The notes under the pieces were generated by a model. It did not search any database. It saw nothing but the letters and a program-made list of their open reading frames with translations, and was not told where the DNA came from. The position numbers were made by a program, and so were the translations under genes. This document shows positions 17,466-26,305 of a stretch of DNA of 64,000 nt, piece after piece (position 1 is the stretch's first letter; each line of letters starts with the position of its first letter). This stretch comes from Paraburkholderia monticola (GTDB lineage Bacteria; Pseudomonadota; Gammaproteobacteria; Burkholderiales; Burkholderiaceae): positions 310,001-374,000 of the forward strand of contig NZ_LRBG01000004.1 of assembly GCF_001580545.1 (NCBI RefSeq), read 5' to 3'.

Positions 17466-18302
17466 ATGCCGTATCAAGCTGCTATCCAACGAAGTGACCC
17501 GACCGCGCTGATATTCTTGGTAGACCAATCAGGTTCGATGGCCGACCGCATGGCAGGAAGCGAGCGAACCAAAGCTCAATTCGTGTCTGACGTGCTCAAT
17601 CGCACGTTGATGAATCTCGTCACCCGGTGCACAAAGTCGGACGGCGTACGGGACTATTTCGAGATTGGTGTCATCGGCTATGGCGGCAGTGGTGCTCAGA
17701 ACAGTTTCCACGGCGGTCTTTCGAGTTCCCTGTTGCACCCCATTTCGCAGATTGAAGCAAATCCTCTGCGGGTGGAAGACCGGAGACGCAAGGTTGACGA
17801 CGGTGCCGGCGGGTTCCTTGAACAGTCTGTGAAATTTCCTATCTGGTTCGAACCGAAAGCTGATGGCGGAACGCCGATGTGTGCCGGCATTACGACCGCC
17901 GCCGAGGCGCTTGCTGGCTGGTGCGATGCGCATCAACAAAGCTATCCTCCGACCGTCCTCCACGTCACTGACGGCGAATCGACGGACGGTGACCCTGAAG
18001 CGTTGGCCGACACGCTTCGGCAATTCCACACGAATGACGGAAATGTGCTGCTCCTAAACCTGCACGTCAGTGCGCAAAACGGGCAGCCCGTTCAGTTCCC
18101 GTCATCGGACGGGGCATTGCCCGACCAGTATGCAAAGCTGCTATTTCGCATGTCGAGCGAACTGCCGAAGCACTTGATTAGTGTCGCGCAAGAAAAAGGC
18201 ATCGCGGTCTCGTTCGAAAGTCGTGGGTTCATGTTCAACGCAGAGGCCGGAGAAATCGTAAACTTCTTCGATATTGGCACTCGGGCGTCGCAGCTTCGGT
18301 AA
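17466..18302 (+). CDS. vWA-domain protein (TerY-like), first gene of vWA-PP2C-kinase triad
   Basis: 278 aa from the ATG at 17466, chosen because GAGGAGG lies 7-13 bp upstream. The von Willebrand A domain has a MIDAS DQSGSM motif (DxSxS) at about residues 20-25, a DGGTPM threonine loop at about 135 and VTDGESTDGD at about 168. It probably binds a divalent cation and a protein partner. It leads an operon with a PP2C-type phosphatase and a protein kinase, the arrangement described as TerY-P in tellurite/stress and antiviral-associated gene clusters. Confidence 0.8.
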   Translation: MPYQAAIQRSDPTALIFLVDQSGSMADRMAGSERTKAQFVSDVLNRTLMNLVTRCTKSDGVRDYFEIGVIGYGGSGAQNSFHGGLSSSLLHPISQIEANPLRVEDRRRKVDDGAGGFLEQSVKFPIWFEPKADGGTPMCAGITTAAEALAGWCDAHQQSYPPTVLHVTDGESTDGDPEALADTLRQFHTNDGNVLLLNLHVSAQNGQPVQFPSSDGALPDQYAKLLFRMSSELPKHLISVAQEKGIAVSFESRGFMFNAEAGEIVNFFDIGTRASQLR

Positions 18303-18310
18303 CGTCCAGC

Positions 18311-19048
18311 ATGCTCGGCATAAATTTTAAGGCGTCGGTTCCGAAGAGCCTCTCCGAACAGGATGCCAACGAGGATGCCGCGTCTTTCGACCTCGAGCGT
18401 GGCATCGTCGCCATCTCAGACGGGGCCTCGGAATCCTTCGATTCAAGGGCATGGGCGCGCCTGCTTGTTGCTCGCTTCATCCAGCAACCGGCGGTGAATG
18501 CGGAGTGGGTGAGCGCGGCACGTCTAAGCTACGAGGTGGATTGGGACTTTGAAACAATGTCCTGGTCGCAGCAGGCGGCCTTTGACCGAGGAAGTTTCGC
18601 GACACTCCTTGGAGCTGAATGGCATGAGCATAGCCGTGCGCTCGAAGTCTTTGCTGTTGGCGATAGTCTTGCCGTCCACCTCGATGCCTCCGGCGCGTGG
18701 GAGTCGCACCCTTACCGTCGCGCCGAGCAGTTTGACGAACGACCGCGACTCCTTTCAACAAAAGCAGAGGCGAATGCGTTTGTCCGTTCGAGCACGTTTT
18801 ACACCGAGTCTTGTGCCGTTTGGGAACTGACGGAAGGAAGTCTCGTTTTTCTGATGACAGACGCGCTGGGTCAATGGCTGTTAACCGAGCCGGAGTCGTT
18901 TAATGCTCGCTGCCAGCTGCTTCTGTCCGCTAACACCGAACCCGCTTTCACCGAGTTTGTTCTGGAGCAGCGACGTCTCGGCGCAATGCGGATAGACGAT
19001 ACGACTTTGATGGTGCTTTCTATCGACAACGGAGCGCCATCGGAATGA
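18311..19048 (+). CDS. PP2C-family serine/threonine phosphatase
   Basis: 245 aa. It has the PP2C metal-binding series: QDANEDAASF near the start, GIVAISDGASES at about 35-45, GSFATLLGAEW in the middle, FLMTDALGQWLL at about 180 and RIDDTTLMVL at the end. The Asp residues that coordinate the metal pair are present. It probably dephosphorylates the target of the downstream kinase, or the kinase itself. It starts 9 bp after the vWA gene, and its stop overlaps the kinase start (ATGA), so the three genes are co-translated. Confidence 0.85.
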   Translation: MLGINFKASVPKSLSEQDANEDAASFDLERGIVAISDGASESFDSRAWARLLVARFIQQPAVNAEWVSAARLSYEVDWDFETMSWSQQAAFDRGSFATLLGAEWHEHSRALEVFAVGDSLAVHLDASGAWESHPYRRAEQFDERPRLLSTKAEANAFVRSSTFYTESCAVWELTEGSLVFLMTDALGQWLLTEPESFNARCQLLLSANTEPAFTEFVLEQRRLGAMRIDDTTLMVLSIDNGAPSE

Positions 19049-20796
19049 CATACCCGACGCTTGAGCAATATCAAGAGGTCCTCCAGCATCCAAACACCGC
19101 GTTCCTTGATGCGGAACTGGCGCGCGGGTCGGTGGCTACAACGGGTCTAGGGATGCCGTTGGCGATGTGCGGGGGATTCGCACTTACCTACACGGTCACC
19201 ACCGGCGGCCGCAAACTCGCTGTTCGTTGTTTCCATAAAGAATCGCGCGAGCTGCAGCAGCGCTATGACGCCGTATCACGAACGCTTCGCGGGTTGAGCT
19301 CACCATATTTTGTGGCTTTCGACTTTTTGCAAGCAGGCGTCAAAGTGAACGGCGCCGGGTACCCAATCGTGAAGATGGATTGGGCGCAGGGCACAACGTT
19401 AGGTGAGTTTGTTGAGAAGTATTATCAGGACGGGCCCCGACTATCCAAACTTATTGAATCACTGCGGAAACTCGCCCAATATCTTGAAGGCCAAGGCATT
19501 GCCCATGGAGACATACAACCGGGCAACGTGATGGTGTCCGCGGATGGGGCCACCGTTCAGTTAATCGACTATGACGGCATGTTCGTGCCGAGCTTGGCTC
19601 ACATGAAGAGCGCGGAGCTGGGTCACCGGAATTTTCAGCATCCCGGTCGCTCCGAGAAACATTTTGATGCCAGGCTGGACCGGTTCTCGTTCATATCGAT
19701 GGACCTAGCGTTGCGAGCGCTCAGAGCGTCGCCCGGACTGTGGAACACCACACAGAGCGAACCGGAGTCGTTCGTCTTCCGCGCAAACGACTTTGTTGCG
19801 CCATTATCGTCACCGACGTTTGCTGCCCTGTCGCGGATAGGCGACTGTTCAAAAGACGTCGCGAGTTTTGCCGCCGTTTGCAACGCCGACATCCTTTCAA
19901 CGCCGACGCTCGTCGATTTCGTTGCGGGAAGAAACATACCGGCCGCTCCTCGATATGTCGCACCCGCCGCGGGTGTCCAGCTTTCGCGAACCGCATATCT
20001 GGCGCAGCACCCTGTTCTCGATGCGTCACAATACGGCGTCGTGTTCAAGCATATTGGGCAGATGGTCGAACTCGTCGGCAAGGTGGTTGGCGTAGCGCAA
20101 GGAAAGAGCCGCAGAGGCGGTCGCCCCTACGTATTCGTGAATTTCGGCGATTGGAAAGGTACGTGCGTCAAATTGGCCATCTGGAGCGACGTTCTGGAGA
20201 AAATGACTAACGCGCCAAACAGCGGATGGGTTGGCAGATGGCTGAGCATCAAAGGGCTCGTGGACCCGCCGTACTCAAGCCGTAAGCACGGGTATACGCA
20301 TCTCTCCATCACTGTGTCGTCGGCGAGCCTTGTCCACCAGATTTCGGAAGAGGAGGCCCGATACCGCCTTGCGCCGGCTTACCGCGTTCCGAATGTCACC
20401 GTCACGCGCAATGGCGATAACGAATCGTTACTAGCGTCCATGGGAAGGAAAGCTGCCGCGCCGGCTGCTACGCGCCCGATTCCTCCAGGGACGATAGGAC
20501 CGCAATCGGCAAACCAGCAGCTGCTGGCGCAACTGCAGAGTCGCGCCAGCTCGTCCGCCGTCGGCGCAACGGCTAAACCGCCGCCCGGAAGTTCACGAGC
20601 GACGTCGGCCGCGGCTGCTCGTTTCCCAAGCGGGGGAGCCTCTTCCAGTTCTGCACCGAAGGCAACTCGCGCTTCCTCGCCCACATCGACCAATGCGTCA
20701 ACAGGTAAGAATCCTCGGAAGGGGGTTCCGGGTTGGGTCTATGTGGTTGGATTCATCGTGCTCTGGCTGTTGGTGAAGGCACTCGCTCGACGATAA
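19045..20796 (+). CDS. membrane-anchored protein kinase-like protein with OB-like and C-terminal TM segments
   Basis: 583 aa. The N-terminal 270 residues are a divergent protein kinase: a catalytic loop HGDIQPGNVMV at about 155-165 (HxDxxxxN) and a metal motif IDYDG in place of DFG. The glycine loop is weak. Residues about 320-440 contain a beta-rich domain (VVGVAQGKSRRGGRPYVFVNFG) that looks like an OB-fold seen in related kinases. A long Ala/Ser/Pro linker follows, then a C-terminal membrane helix (WVYVVGFIVLWLLVKAL). It is the last gene of the coupled triad. Confidence 0.8.
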   Translation: MTYPTLEQYQEVLQHPNTAFLDAELARGSVATTGLGMPLAMCGGFALTYTVTTGGRKLAVRCFHKESRELQQRYDAVSRTLRGLSSPYFVAFDFLQAGVKVNGAGYPIVKMDWAQGTTLGEFVEKYYQDGPRLSKLIESLRKLAQYLEGQGIAHGDIQPGNVMVSADGATVQLIDYDGMFVPSLAHMKSAELGHRNFQHPGRSEKHFDARLDRFSFISMDLALRALRASPGLWNTTQSEPESFVFRANDFVAPLSSPTFAALSRIGDCSKDVASFAAVCNADILSTPTLVDFVAGRNIPAAPRYVAPAAGVQLSRTAYLAQHPVLDASQYGVVFKHIGQMVELVGKVVGVAQGKSRRGGRPYVFVNFGDWKGTCVKLAIWSDVLEKMTNAPNSGWVGRWLSIKGLVDPPYSSRKHGYTHLSITVSSASLVHQISEEEARYRLAPAYRVPNVTVTRNGDNESLLASMGRKAAAPAATRPIPPGTIGPQSANQQLLAQLQSRASSSAVGATAKPPPGSSRATSAAAARFPSGGASSSSAPKATRASSPTSTNASTGKNPRKGVPGWVYVVGFIVLWLLVKALARR

Positions 20797-21049
20797 CAAG
20801 GGCCAACTTAATCATTGCGCACGGCTTTGAAGATGTCGCGAACCGGCAACCATTCGCTTTGGTACGTTGCTCCTATGAGCCATAGCATACGGTTTTCTCT
20901 CGTTTCTCCGATAAACAGGGGAGAACAATCGCACGACCCACCCGTTGCAACGGGATGCGACTACGGCGTGCGGCGGCGATGATTTCGTCGCTGTGAAGAT
21001 TGAGTCAAGAATCAATGCAAGCGCGAGCCGCGCAAAAACTGGGGGAAAA

Positions 21050-21763
21050 GTGAAGAAAGCGTCAATTGTCGTCATAGCTACTGCATTAACCTTGGCGGCA
21101 TGCTCCAAACCTGAAGACACCGTGATTCCGAGTGACCCGAAAAGCTGGGATACGCAGCTTGCACCCGAAGTAAAGAAGCTTAGCGATGAAGACAAGCAGT
21201 TGCTCACAGGTTATCTGATGCGGGCAAAGATGGGTGAGGCATTCGGAGGCGCGCCGATTCCCGTCGGAACAACGGTGAGCCAAGGCATTGAACGTCAAAA
21301 GGATTGGCTTGCGAAGCAGGAAGCGCAACAGGCCGAGCAGGCACGGCTGAAGAAGGAAGTCGAAGCGCAGAAGGCCGCTGCTGCGGCAGAGGTATCTAAA
21401 AGCGTCGTACTGGCATTTCTGTCGCAGCACATTGTCCCAAAGGATGTGTATGCGCAGCGCTATAGCGACCAGTTCTTTATCGACGTCGCGGTGCAGAACG
21501 CGAGCCAAAAGTCCATCAAAGGCGTCAAGGCGGACCTCGTTTTCAAGAATACGTTTGGCGAGACGATTTACACGAGTGGGCTTACGATTGAGCAATCGAT
21601 TGAGCCTGGCGCACGAGCTACCTGGGAAGGTGGGCATGAACTTAACGAGTTCAAAGACACCGACAAAAAGCTGATGAATCTCCAAGAAGGGAGCTTCACC
21701 GCTGAAATCCGCCCCACGATGGTCGTGTTCGCCGATGGGACCAGCATTGGCTCTGTAAATTAA
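21050..21763 (+). CDS. putative lipoprotein of unknown function
   Basis: 237 aa from the GTG at 21050, with GGGGGA just upstream. The signal peptide ends in a lipobox LTLAACSKPE, giving Cys at about residue 19. A Lys/Glu/Gln/Ala-rich helical segment (about 95-120) is followed by a beta-rich domain (FIDVAVQNASQKSIKGVKAD) that resembles an extracytoplasmic immunoglobulin-like fold. It lies 250 bp downstream of the kinase gene in the same direction; whether it belongs to that operon is open. Confidence 0.75.
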   Translation: MKKASIVVIATALTLAACSKPEDTVIPSDPKSWDTQLAPEVKKLSDEDKQLLTGYLMRAKMGEAFGGAPIPVGTTVSQGIERQKDWLAKQEAQQAEQARLKKEVEAQKAAAAAEVSKSVVLAFLSQHIVPKDVYAQRYSDQFFIDVAVQNASQKSIKGVKADLVFKNTFGETIYTSGLTIEQSIEPGARATWEGGHELNEFKDTDKKLMNLQEGSFTAEIRPTMVVFADGTSIGSVN

Positions 21764-21774
21764 CGCCCTTCTCT

Positions 21775-22320
21775 TTGAAGCCTAGAGCCGCCGGGCCTAG
21801 TCTGCTGGTTCTCAATGTGCTCGTCGGGGAGAACGACGCAGGTAAAACGTCGGTCATCGATGCAATTCGGCATGTGCTGCTGACCACGAGCTATGAATTC
21901 CTGAGAATTCAAGAGCATGACTTCCATATCGAAGGGGACACTCGCGCGAAAACACTTTGGCTCGAAGCTGAGTTCCGCGGCTTGTCGAAGGAGCAACGGC
22001 GACAGTCGTTGAATGGCTGACCTACCCGAGTTCGGGCGACCCCTATCTTGTCGTCCACGTAACCGCAAAATTCGGCAAACCGATTGGGCGTAACCGCGGG
22101 AACGTCGTCACCGTCGTGATGTCCGGGCATGACGGCTCGGGTATCGAAATTGGCAGCGCAGTTCGGGACCTCATTCGCGCTACCTATCTGAGACCGCTGC
22201 GTGACGCGGAAGCAGAATTGCGCGCGGGTCGCCAGTCACGACTTTCGCAAATCTTGCAGGCTCACAAGAACATTGCTGGCCAGGAGCATGACGGTTTCGA
22301 CCGTGACGACGCGTCAAAGC
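21775..22320 (+). pseudogene. OLD-family ATP-dependent endonuclease, N-terminal remnant, frameshifted
   Basis: The first frame shows a Walker A VLVGENDAGKTSVIDAIR and continues to EFRGLSKEQ. After a frameshift near 22000, a second frame gives VVEWLTYPSSGDPYLVV and then DLIRATYLRPLRDAEAELRA, the hallmark of the OLD ATPase domain. It stops resembling the family near 22320. The Toprim nuclease half and the very N-terminus are missing, so the gene is inactive. Confidence 0.8.
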
Positions 22321-22857
22321 AACCGACGACCAACGGCGCCCGAGCTGTTGAACGACGCAAACGCCAGCAGTGTTAATCCCATGTCCCGTCGAGAAGGCAA
22401 GCTCGTTCCGACAGGCGACGAATTAGCGGCAGGCGCCGGATTGACGGCGATGAACGTGCTCACAATTTGCGGCGAACACGCTAACTGAGCGGTCGCTCCC
22501 GAGGGACGGACGTGCCACAGGTCGACGCCCTTGGCAACTGCTGGACTCTTCGCTGACAACTCGAGTGATAAAGGGACGAGCCCAAGATTTGCAGGTTTTC
22601 GTTTCACTGACAAGCGCGCGAGCCGTATCGCTCGCCGTGCTGCCATGGCGCCCTCGCGCCTTTTTGGTTTCTGAGGGTCGCCCAAGGACTTCGTTACCGT
22701 TCCTGTCCGGATTTCAAGGTGAGTGCGAGTTGCGGGGTAGGCAGGCGCTGTGGCTCGGGACGGCTTGAAAATTCCCCCAGCATTGCCTACGTTGGTAAAC
22801 CCAAGCCGGTGCAACGCCGGCGCGCAGTACCAAGAATGAGCTTGCATTCGTCTGGTT
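22321..22857. other. gap without a convincing gene
   Basis: About 540 bp between the OLD remnant and the transposition module. No recognisable coding sequence. An end of the Tn7-like element could lie here, but I cannot define terminal repeats by eye. Confidence 0.4.
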
Positions 22858-22895
22858 GACCGCCCGCGCGGTCGGTCCCTCTATTTATGAGAGGG
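22858..22895 (-). terminator. two adjacent hairpins downstream of the DUF6471 gene
   Basis: GACCGC-CCGC-GCGGTC (22858-22873) and CCCTCT-ATTTATG-AGAGGG (22877-22895) are perfect 6-bp stems placed about 75 bp past the stop of the minus-strand gene. No T-tract follows, so a terminator role is only plausible. Confidence 0.3.
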
Positions 22896-22968
22896 TATGA
22901 CGCGGGAGCAGACGATGAAACTGGTCTGGCTGCGGGAGAACTGGGCGACGTCGAGGACAGTCCGTCGT

Positions 22969-23259
22969 CTAGCCCTTCTTGTTTTGTCCCTGATTGAGCG
23001 GATGCAGCGTGATGGTCTGCACACCCATCGCGCGCAGGCAAGCTATCAGAAAGGCTGCCGAGAACCGCTTCCGGTTAACTTTGCGGTTGAGTTGGTCGGG
23101 AGACTCGTAGACGCCCAATTGTTCGAGCATCCGCGAAAGCTGTTTGTAACGGATGCCGCGCCGCATCATCTCTTCCTCTATCAACCCCTTCGCTTCTTCT
23201 TCCCACGACCCATAGGGCTCAGCCGACGGCCGACTGCGCATGTTCGGCGGTTCATCCAT
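22969..23259 (-). CDS. DUF6471-like protein, possible regulator
   Basis: 96 aa from the ATG at 23259 (AGGGA a few bases upstream; a GTG one codon earlier is possible). The sequence WEEEAKGLIEEEMMRRGI, then YKQLSRMLEQLGV and FSAAFLIACLRAMGV matches the DUF6471 pattern, a short helical fold like a helix-turn-helix. It is divergent from the tnsABC-tniQ operon across a region with a 20-bp palindrome, so it may regulate transposition; that role is inference. Confidence 0.7.
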   Translation of the reverse strand: MDEPPNMRSRPSAEPYGSWEEEAKGLIEEEMMRRGIRYKQLSRMLEQLGVYESPDQLNRKVNRKRFSAAFLIACLRAMGVQTITLHPLNQGQNKKG

Positions 23260-23322
23260 CACTTTCCCTCAACTTCTCTGACGTCCCGATTCTTGCATCG
23301 CTGGAATTTTCTCACAGCGATT

Positions 23323-23342
23323 TTCGGTCGTATACGACCGAA
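23323..23342. promoter_or_regulatory. perfect 20-bp palindrome upstream of tnsA
   Basis: TTCGGTCGTATACGACCGAA is perfectly self-complementary without a spacer. It lies between the divergent DUF6471 gene and tnsA, where a dimeric repressor operator would be expected. It lacks a loop and a T-tract, so it is not a terminator. Confidence 0.65.
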
Positions 23343-23504
23343 GACAAGTCAGGCGACCTACACGTCCTCAGCAACCCATTTTTGTGAGGACGGAATGCTG
23401 ACAGAAACATTACAAATCAAGGTGTCGACCACAATGGTCGCTGCTGCACGCCGGACGACCATCTCCACGCAGGTTTGGCTAAAGACTCTTGGTGGGAGCG
23501 CGAA

Positions 23505-24275
23505 ATGAGAAGCGCACCGTCCTATGGCGTCCGTAGCCGCCGGACTACTGTGAACACCGGTGTCCGGCCCACTGCCCGCACCTACGGCAAGGCCCGCATC
23601 GGCACTTATGCCGAAAAAGCCGCCGGCCACATCACCGTTGAGTCTGACCCGGAGCGCCTTGTCGCGCACATGTTGTCCATCGACCCCCGCGTGCGCTCTT
23701 TCAGGCAGCAACCGTTCACCGTCGACCTGGTCCTTGAGCGGCTGCTGTTCACGCGTGAGGAGCTGTCAGAAGCTCGCAAAGCGCGGGGTAGTCGCGGCGG
23801 GGAGGCGGAGTACACACCCGACTTCGCCACCGTTCAGGCTGACGGCCTGCAGCACGCCTATGAAGTCAAGCTAGAAGGCTTCGAGGGCGACGGTCGGTAC
23901 TGGGCCAAGGTTGAGCGAGCTCGCGAAATCATGGCGGCGTACTGCTATCCGCTATCGATGCTAGTCGTGCCCGCGAATGAACGACACCCGGCCGTTGTCA
24001 ACGCGCAATTGCTAAAGCCGGCGATATTGCGTGCGCGCGAATACGTGACGCCGGACATTATCGACCGGGTCGAACGCTTTTGCGAATCGGGCCCGGTGCT
24101 GCAGCGAGCCCTGTGCGCCGAGCTCAAGATTTCGACCGGCCTGATTCCTGCGCTGCTCGCGACCGGCGTGCTTCAGGCAGACCTTGCGCATCAGCACATC
24201 TGCGCGACTCTGCAACTGTCTGCTGCATATGGTGACCTGAGCCACCTCTGCCTGATTGAGGGGCTGCGGCCATGA
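23505..24275 (+). CDS. tnsA: TnsA-like transposon endonuclease
   Basis: 256 aa from the ATG at 23505, which has GGGAG at 6-7 bp; a TTG at 23475 is an in-frame alternative. The TnsA N-terminal nuclease motif is present: E in ITVESDPERL (about 46), D in EYTPDF (about 106) and the E-x-K in AYEVK (about 120-122). FRQQPFTV precedes the second motif as usual. A C-terminal winged-helix-like region follows. TnsA cuts the 5' strand at transposon ends, allowing cut-and-paste transposition with TnsB. The stop overlaps the tnsB start (ATGA). Confidence 0.85.
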   Translation: MRSAPSYGVRSRRTTVNTGVRPTARTYGKARIGTYAEKAAGHITVESDPERLVAHMLSIDPRVRSFRQQPFTVDLVLERLLFTREELSEARKARGSRGGEAEYTPDFATVQADGLQHAYEVKLEGFEGDGRYWAKVERAREIMAAYCYPLSMLVVPANERHPAVVNAQLLKPAILRAREYVTPDIIDRVERFCESGPVLQRALCAELKISTGLIPALLATGVLQADLAHQHICATLQLSAAYGDLSHLCLIEGLRP

Positions 24276-26305
24276 TGTCCGACCTGCGCACTGGAGACAG
24301 GTTGGCGGCCGCCAGTAAGCCCGAGAGCTACTTCGAGGTGCTCGACAGTCGTTTGCATGCCGGCTCAATCCAAATCTTCGATTCGGAAAGACATGAGTCG
24401 CGGTATGTCGATGAAGCACGCATGCGAGTTGCGATTTCAGAAGGTAGCCTGGTCCTTCACCGAAAAGGGATGCCACGCGTCAGCATCGCCGCTCAATACG
24501 AAAACGATGCATTGCACGACCAGGTCCGTGTGCTGACCTATGCTCTACGGCGCATTGATGAAATCCGCGAACAACGCGGCGTTTCGTTTGATGCAGCCAT
24601 TCCTTTGGTCCGCGATGCCTACGGAAAGGAGCGCGCCGGCCAGTTACTGGTGCGCCCGTTTCCGTCTCGCGCGACCCTGTACCGCGCTCACAGGAATCAG
24701 CGGCTCGGTCTTCCGGTCCTCAAAGGCGACAGGAATAAAGGCAATTCGACCGCCAGGTATTCAAAGGAGCTTGTCGAATTCGTTGAAGAGGTCATCGAGA
24801 GCGAATACCTGGTTACCGAATCGAAGTGGACAATTCTCGATACGACGAAATATATCGACCGAGAGGCCCGACGGCGCGGTCTGCATGTCGCGAAGCACGC
24901 TATCAGCCGCAAGTTTGTATGCGCGAGGATTCGTGACCTGACTGTCGATGCCGAATACGACCGCATGGACCCGCTCGACCGTGTCGCCGGCAAGTCATAT
25001 GCGAAAAAGCGAATTCGAGCGGCGTTCCCGTTTGCTCGCATCGAGCAGGACGCGCTGCATCTGCCATTCGTTGTGAGAACATCCCATGGCGTCGCTCGGA
25101 CCGTTTATCTCGTACTGGCGATTGATGTCTGTACTGGATATCCCGTGGGGTGGCATCTCGTCATCGGTTCGCCACGGGAGATGGATTCCCTTTTGTGCCT
25201 CGAAATGTATTTGACGCCCGCCAAGGGCGCCAGATTTTCGGAGCTTGGCATTCTTCACACGCTGAATATCTTTGGCACGCCCGGACAGGTCATTTTCGAT
25301 AACGGTCCGGAGACGAAGGGCGGGCGAATCTACCGTCTCGAGCGGCTGGGAATGGACGTCAAGCACTGCAAGGCAAAAGAAGCTCAAGGCAAGCCATTCA
25401 TCGAGCGCCTGAACCGCTCGCTCAAGGAGGCGTTACAGCGCCTCCCGGGGTGCACTCGCTTCGAGGGAAAAGATGGTGCACGCGACCCTGAGGCATTGGG
25501 CGAAGAGTTGATGACTGTCGAGGAACTCGAGAAGTGGATTGTCAGATGGCTCTATGAGGACTGGGTCAATAGTCCGCTTGCGCGGCATCGTTGGGACGAA
25601 CTGCTCGTCGATTCACTGAAGGGCAAGACGCCGCTTGAACGCCTGACTTACCAGACCGAAGAAATGGGGCAGCCTATCACCATGCCGCCGCCACGCCACG
25701 AATGGATGGCAGCACTCTTCGAGCATGAATTGTGCGCGTTGAACGCCCATACCGGCATCGCGCTCAAGCACGGATTTAGGTACAAGGGCGAGGCCATTTC
25801 GTACCTACTGTCGAAATATGGCGACCGCGCAGAACTTCACGTGGTCTACAACCCTGACGATTTTCGCCAGGCGTATGTGTACGAGGGAAGTGACCTTCCG
25901 CTCGTCACGTTGACGCACGAGCACGTTCGCCCCGATACGCCAGCGTGGACCTTCGCGGAAGCCAAGGCCCGATTCGATACGGGCATGGACAACTGGACGG
26001 CCCCGGACGCAAAGGTTCAATTCGAGCACGACATGGACAAGGCGGTCACTGGAAACGGGAAGGCCAGCAAACGCAAGACCCGCAGCAAGCGCGAGGAAAA
26101 CAAGGAAACCGTGCAGCGCTCCAAAGACAACTCAGCCATCCAACGCGCCATCGACCGGCCGCTTTCGGCGGCAGCCCCGTTCGGGCCCGTCCCGTGGATA
26201 AATCCGTCGCTGACAGCCGAAGACCATCTGCCTCACGACATTTCATACGACGCAGCGCCTTTGATGAACATCGTGAACAGAAACACCGGAGAGAAATTGC
26301 TGTGA
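24272..26305 (+). CDS. tnsB: TnsB-like DDE transposase
   Basis: 677 aa. The retroviral-integrase-type catalytic triad is visible: D in LAIDVCTGYPVGW (about residue 285), D in VIFDNGPE (about 343) and E in FIERLNRSLKE (about 378), a D-35-E-like spacing. N-terminal helix-turn-helix regions bind the ends; the last ~110 residues are Lys-rich and end in a TnsC-contact-type tail. It joins the 3' ends to target DNA. It is translationally coupled on both sides; the tnsC GTG overlaps its stop. Confidence 0.9.
   Translation: MMSDLRTGDRLAAASKPESYFEVLDSRLHAGSIQIFDSERHESRYVDEARMRVAISEGSLVLHRKGMPRVSIAAQYENDALHDQVRVLTYALRRIDEIREQRGVSFDAAIPLVRDAYGKERAGQLLVRPFPSRATLYRAHRNQRLGLPVLKGDRNKGNSTARYSKELVEFVEEVIESEYLVTESKWTILDTTKYIDREARRRGLHVAKHAISRKFVCARIRDLTVDAEYDRMDPLDRVAGKSYAKKRIRAAFPFARIEQDALHLPFVVRTSHGVARTVYLVLAIDVCTGYPVGWHLVIGSPREMDSLLCLEMYLTPAKGARFSELGILHTLNIFGTPGQVIFDNGPETKGGRIYRLERLGMDVKHCKAKEAQGKPFIERLNRSLKEALQRLPGCTRFEGKDGARDPEALGEELMTVEELEKWIVRWLYEDWVNSPLARHRWDELLVDSLKGKTPLERLTYQTEEMGQPITMPPPRHEWMAALFEHELCALNAHTGIALKHGFRYKGEAISYLLSKYGDRAELHVVYNPDDFRQAYVYEGSDLPLVTLTHEHVRPDTPAWTFAEAKARFDTGMDNWTAPDAKVQFEHDMDKAVTGNGKASKRKTRSKREENKETVQRSKDNSAIQRAIDRPLSAAAPFGPVPWINPSLTAEDHLPHDISYDAAPLMNIVNRNTGEKLL

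Noticed and set aside
22897..23508. 203-codon plus-strand frame upstream of tnsA
   Set aside because: It is antisense to the DUF6471-like gene, crosses the palindrome and has no recognisable domain.
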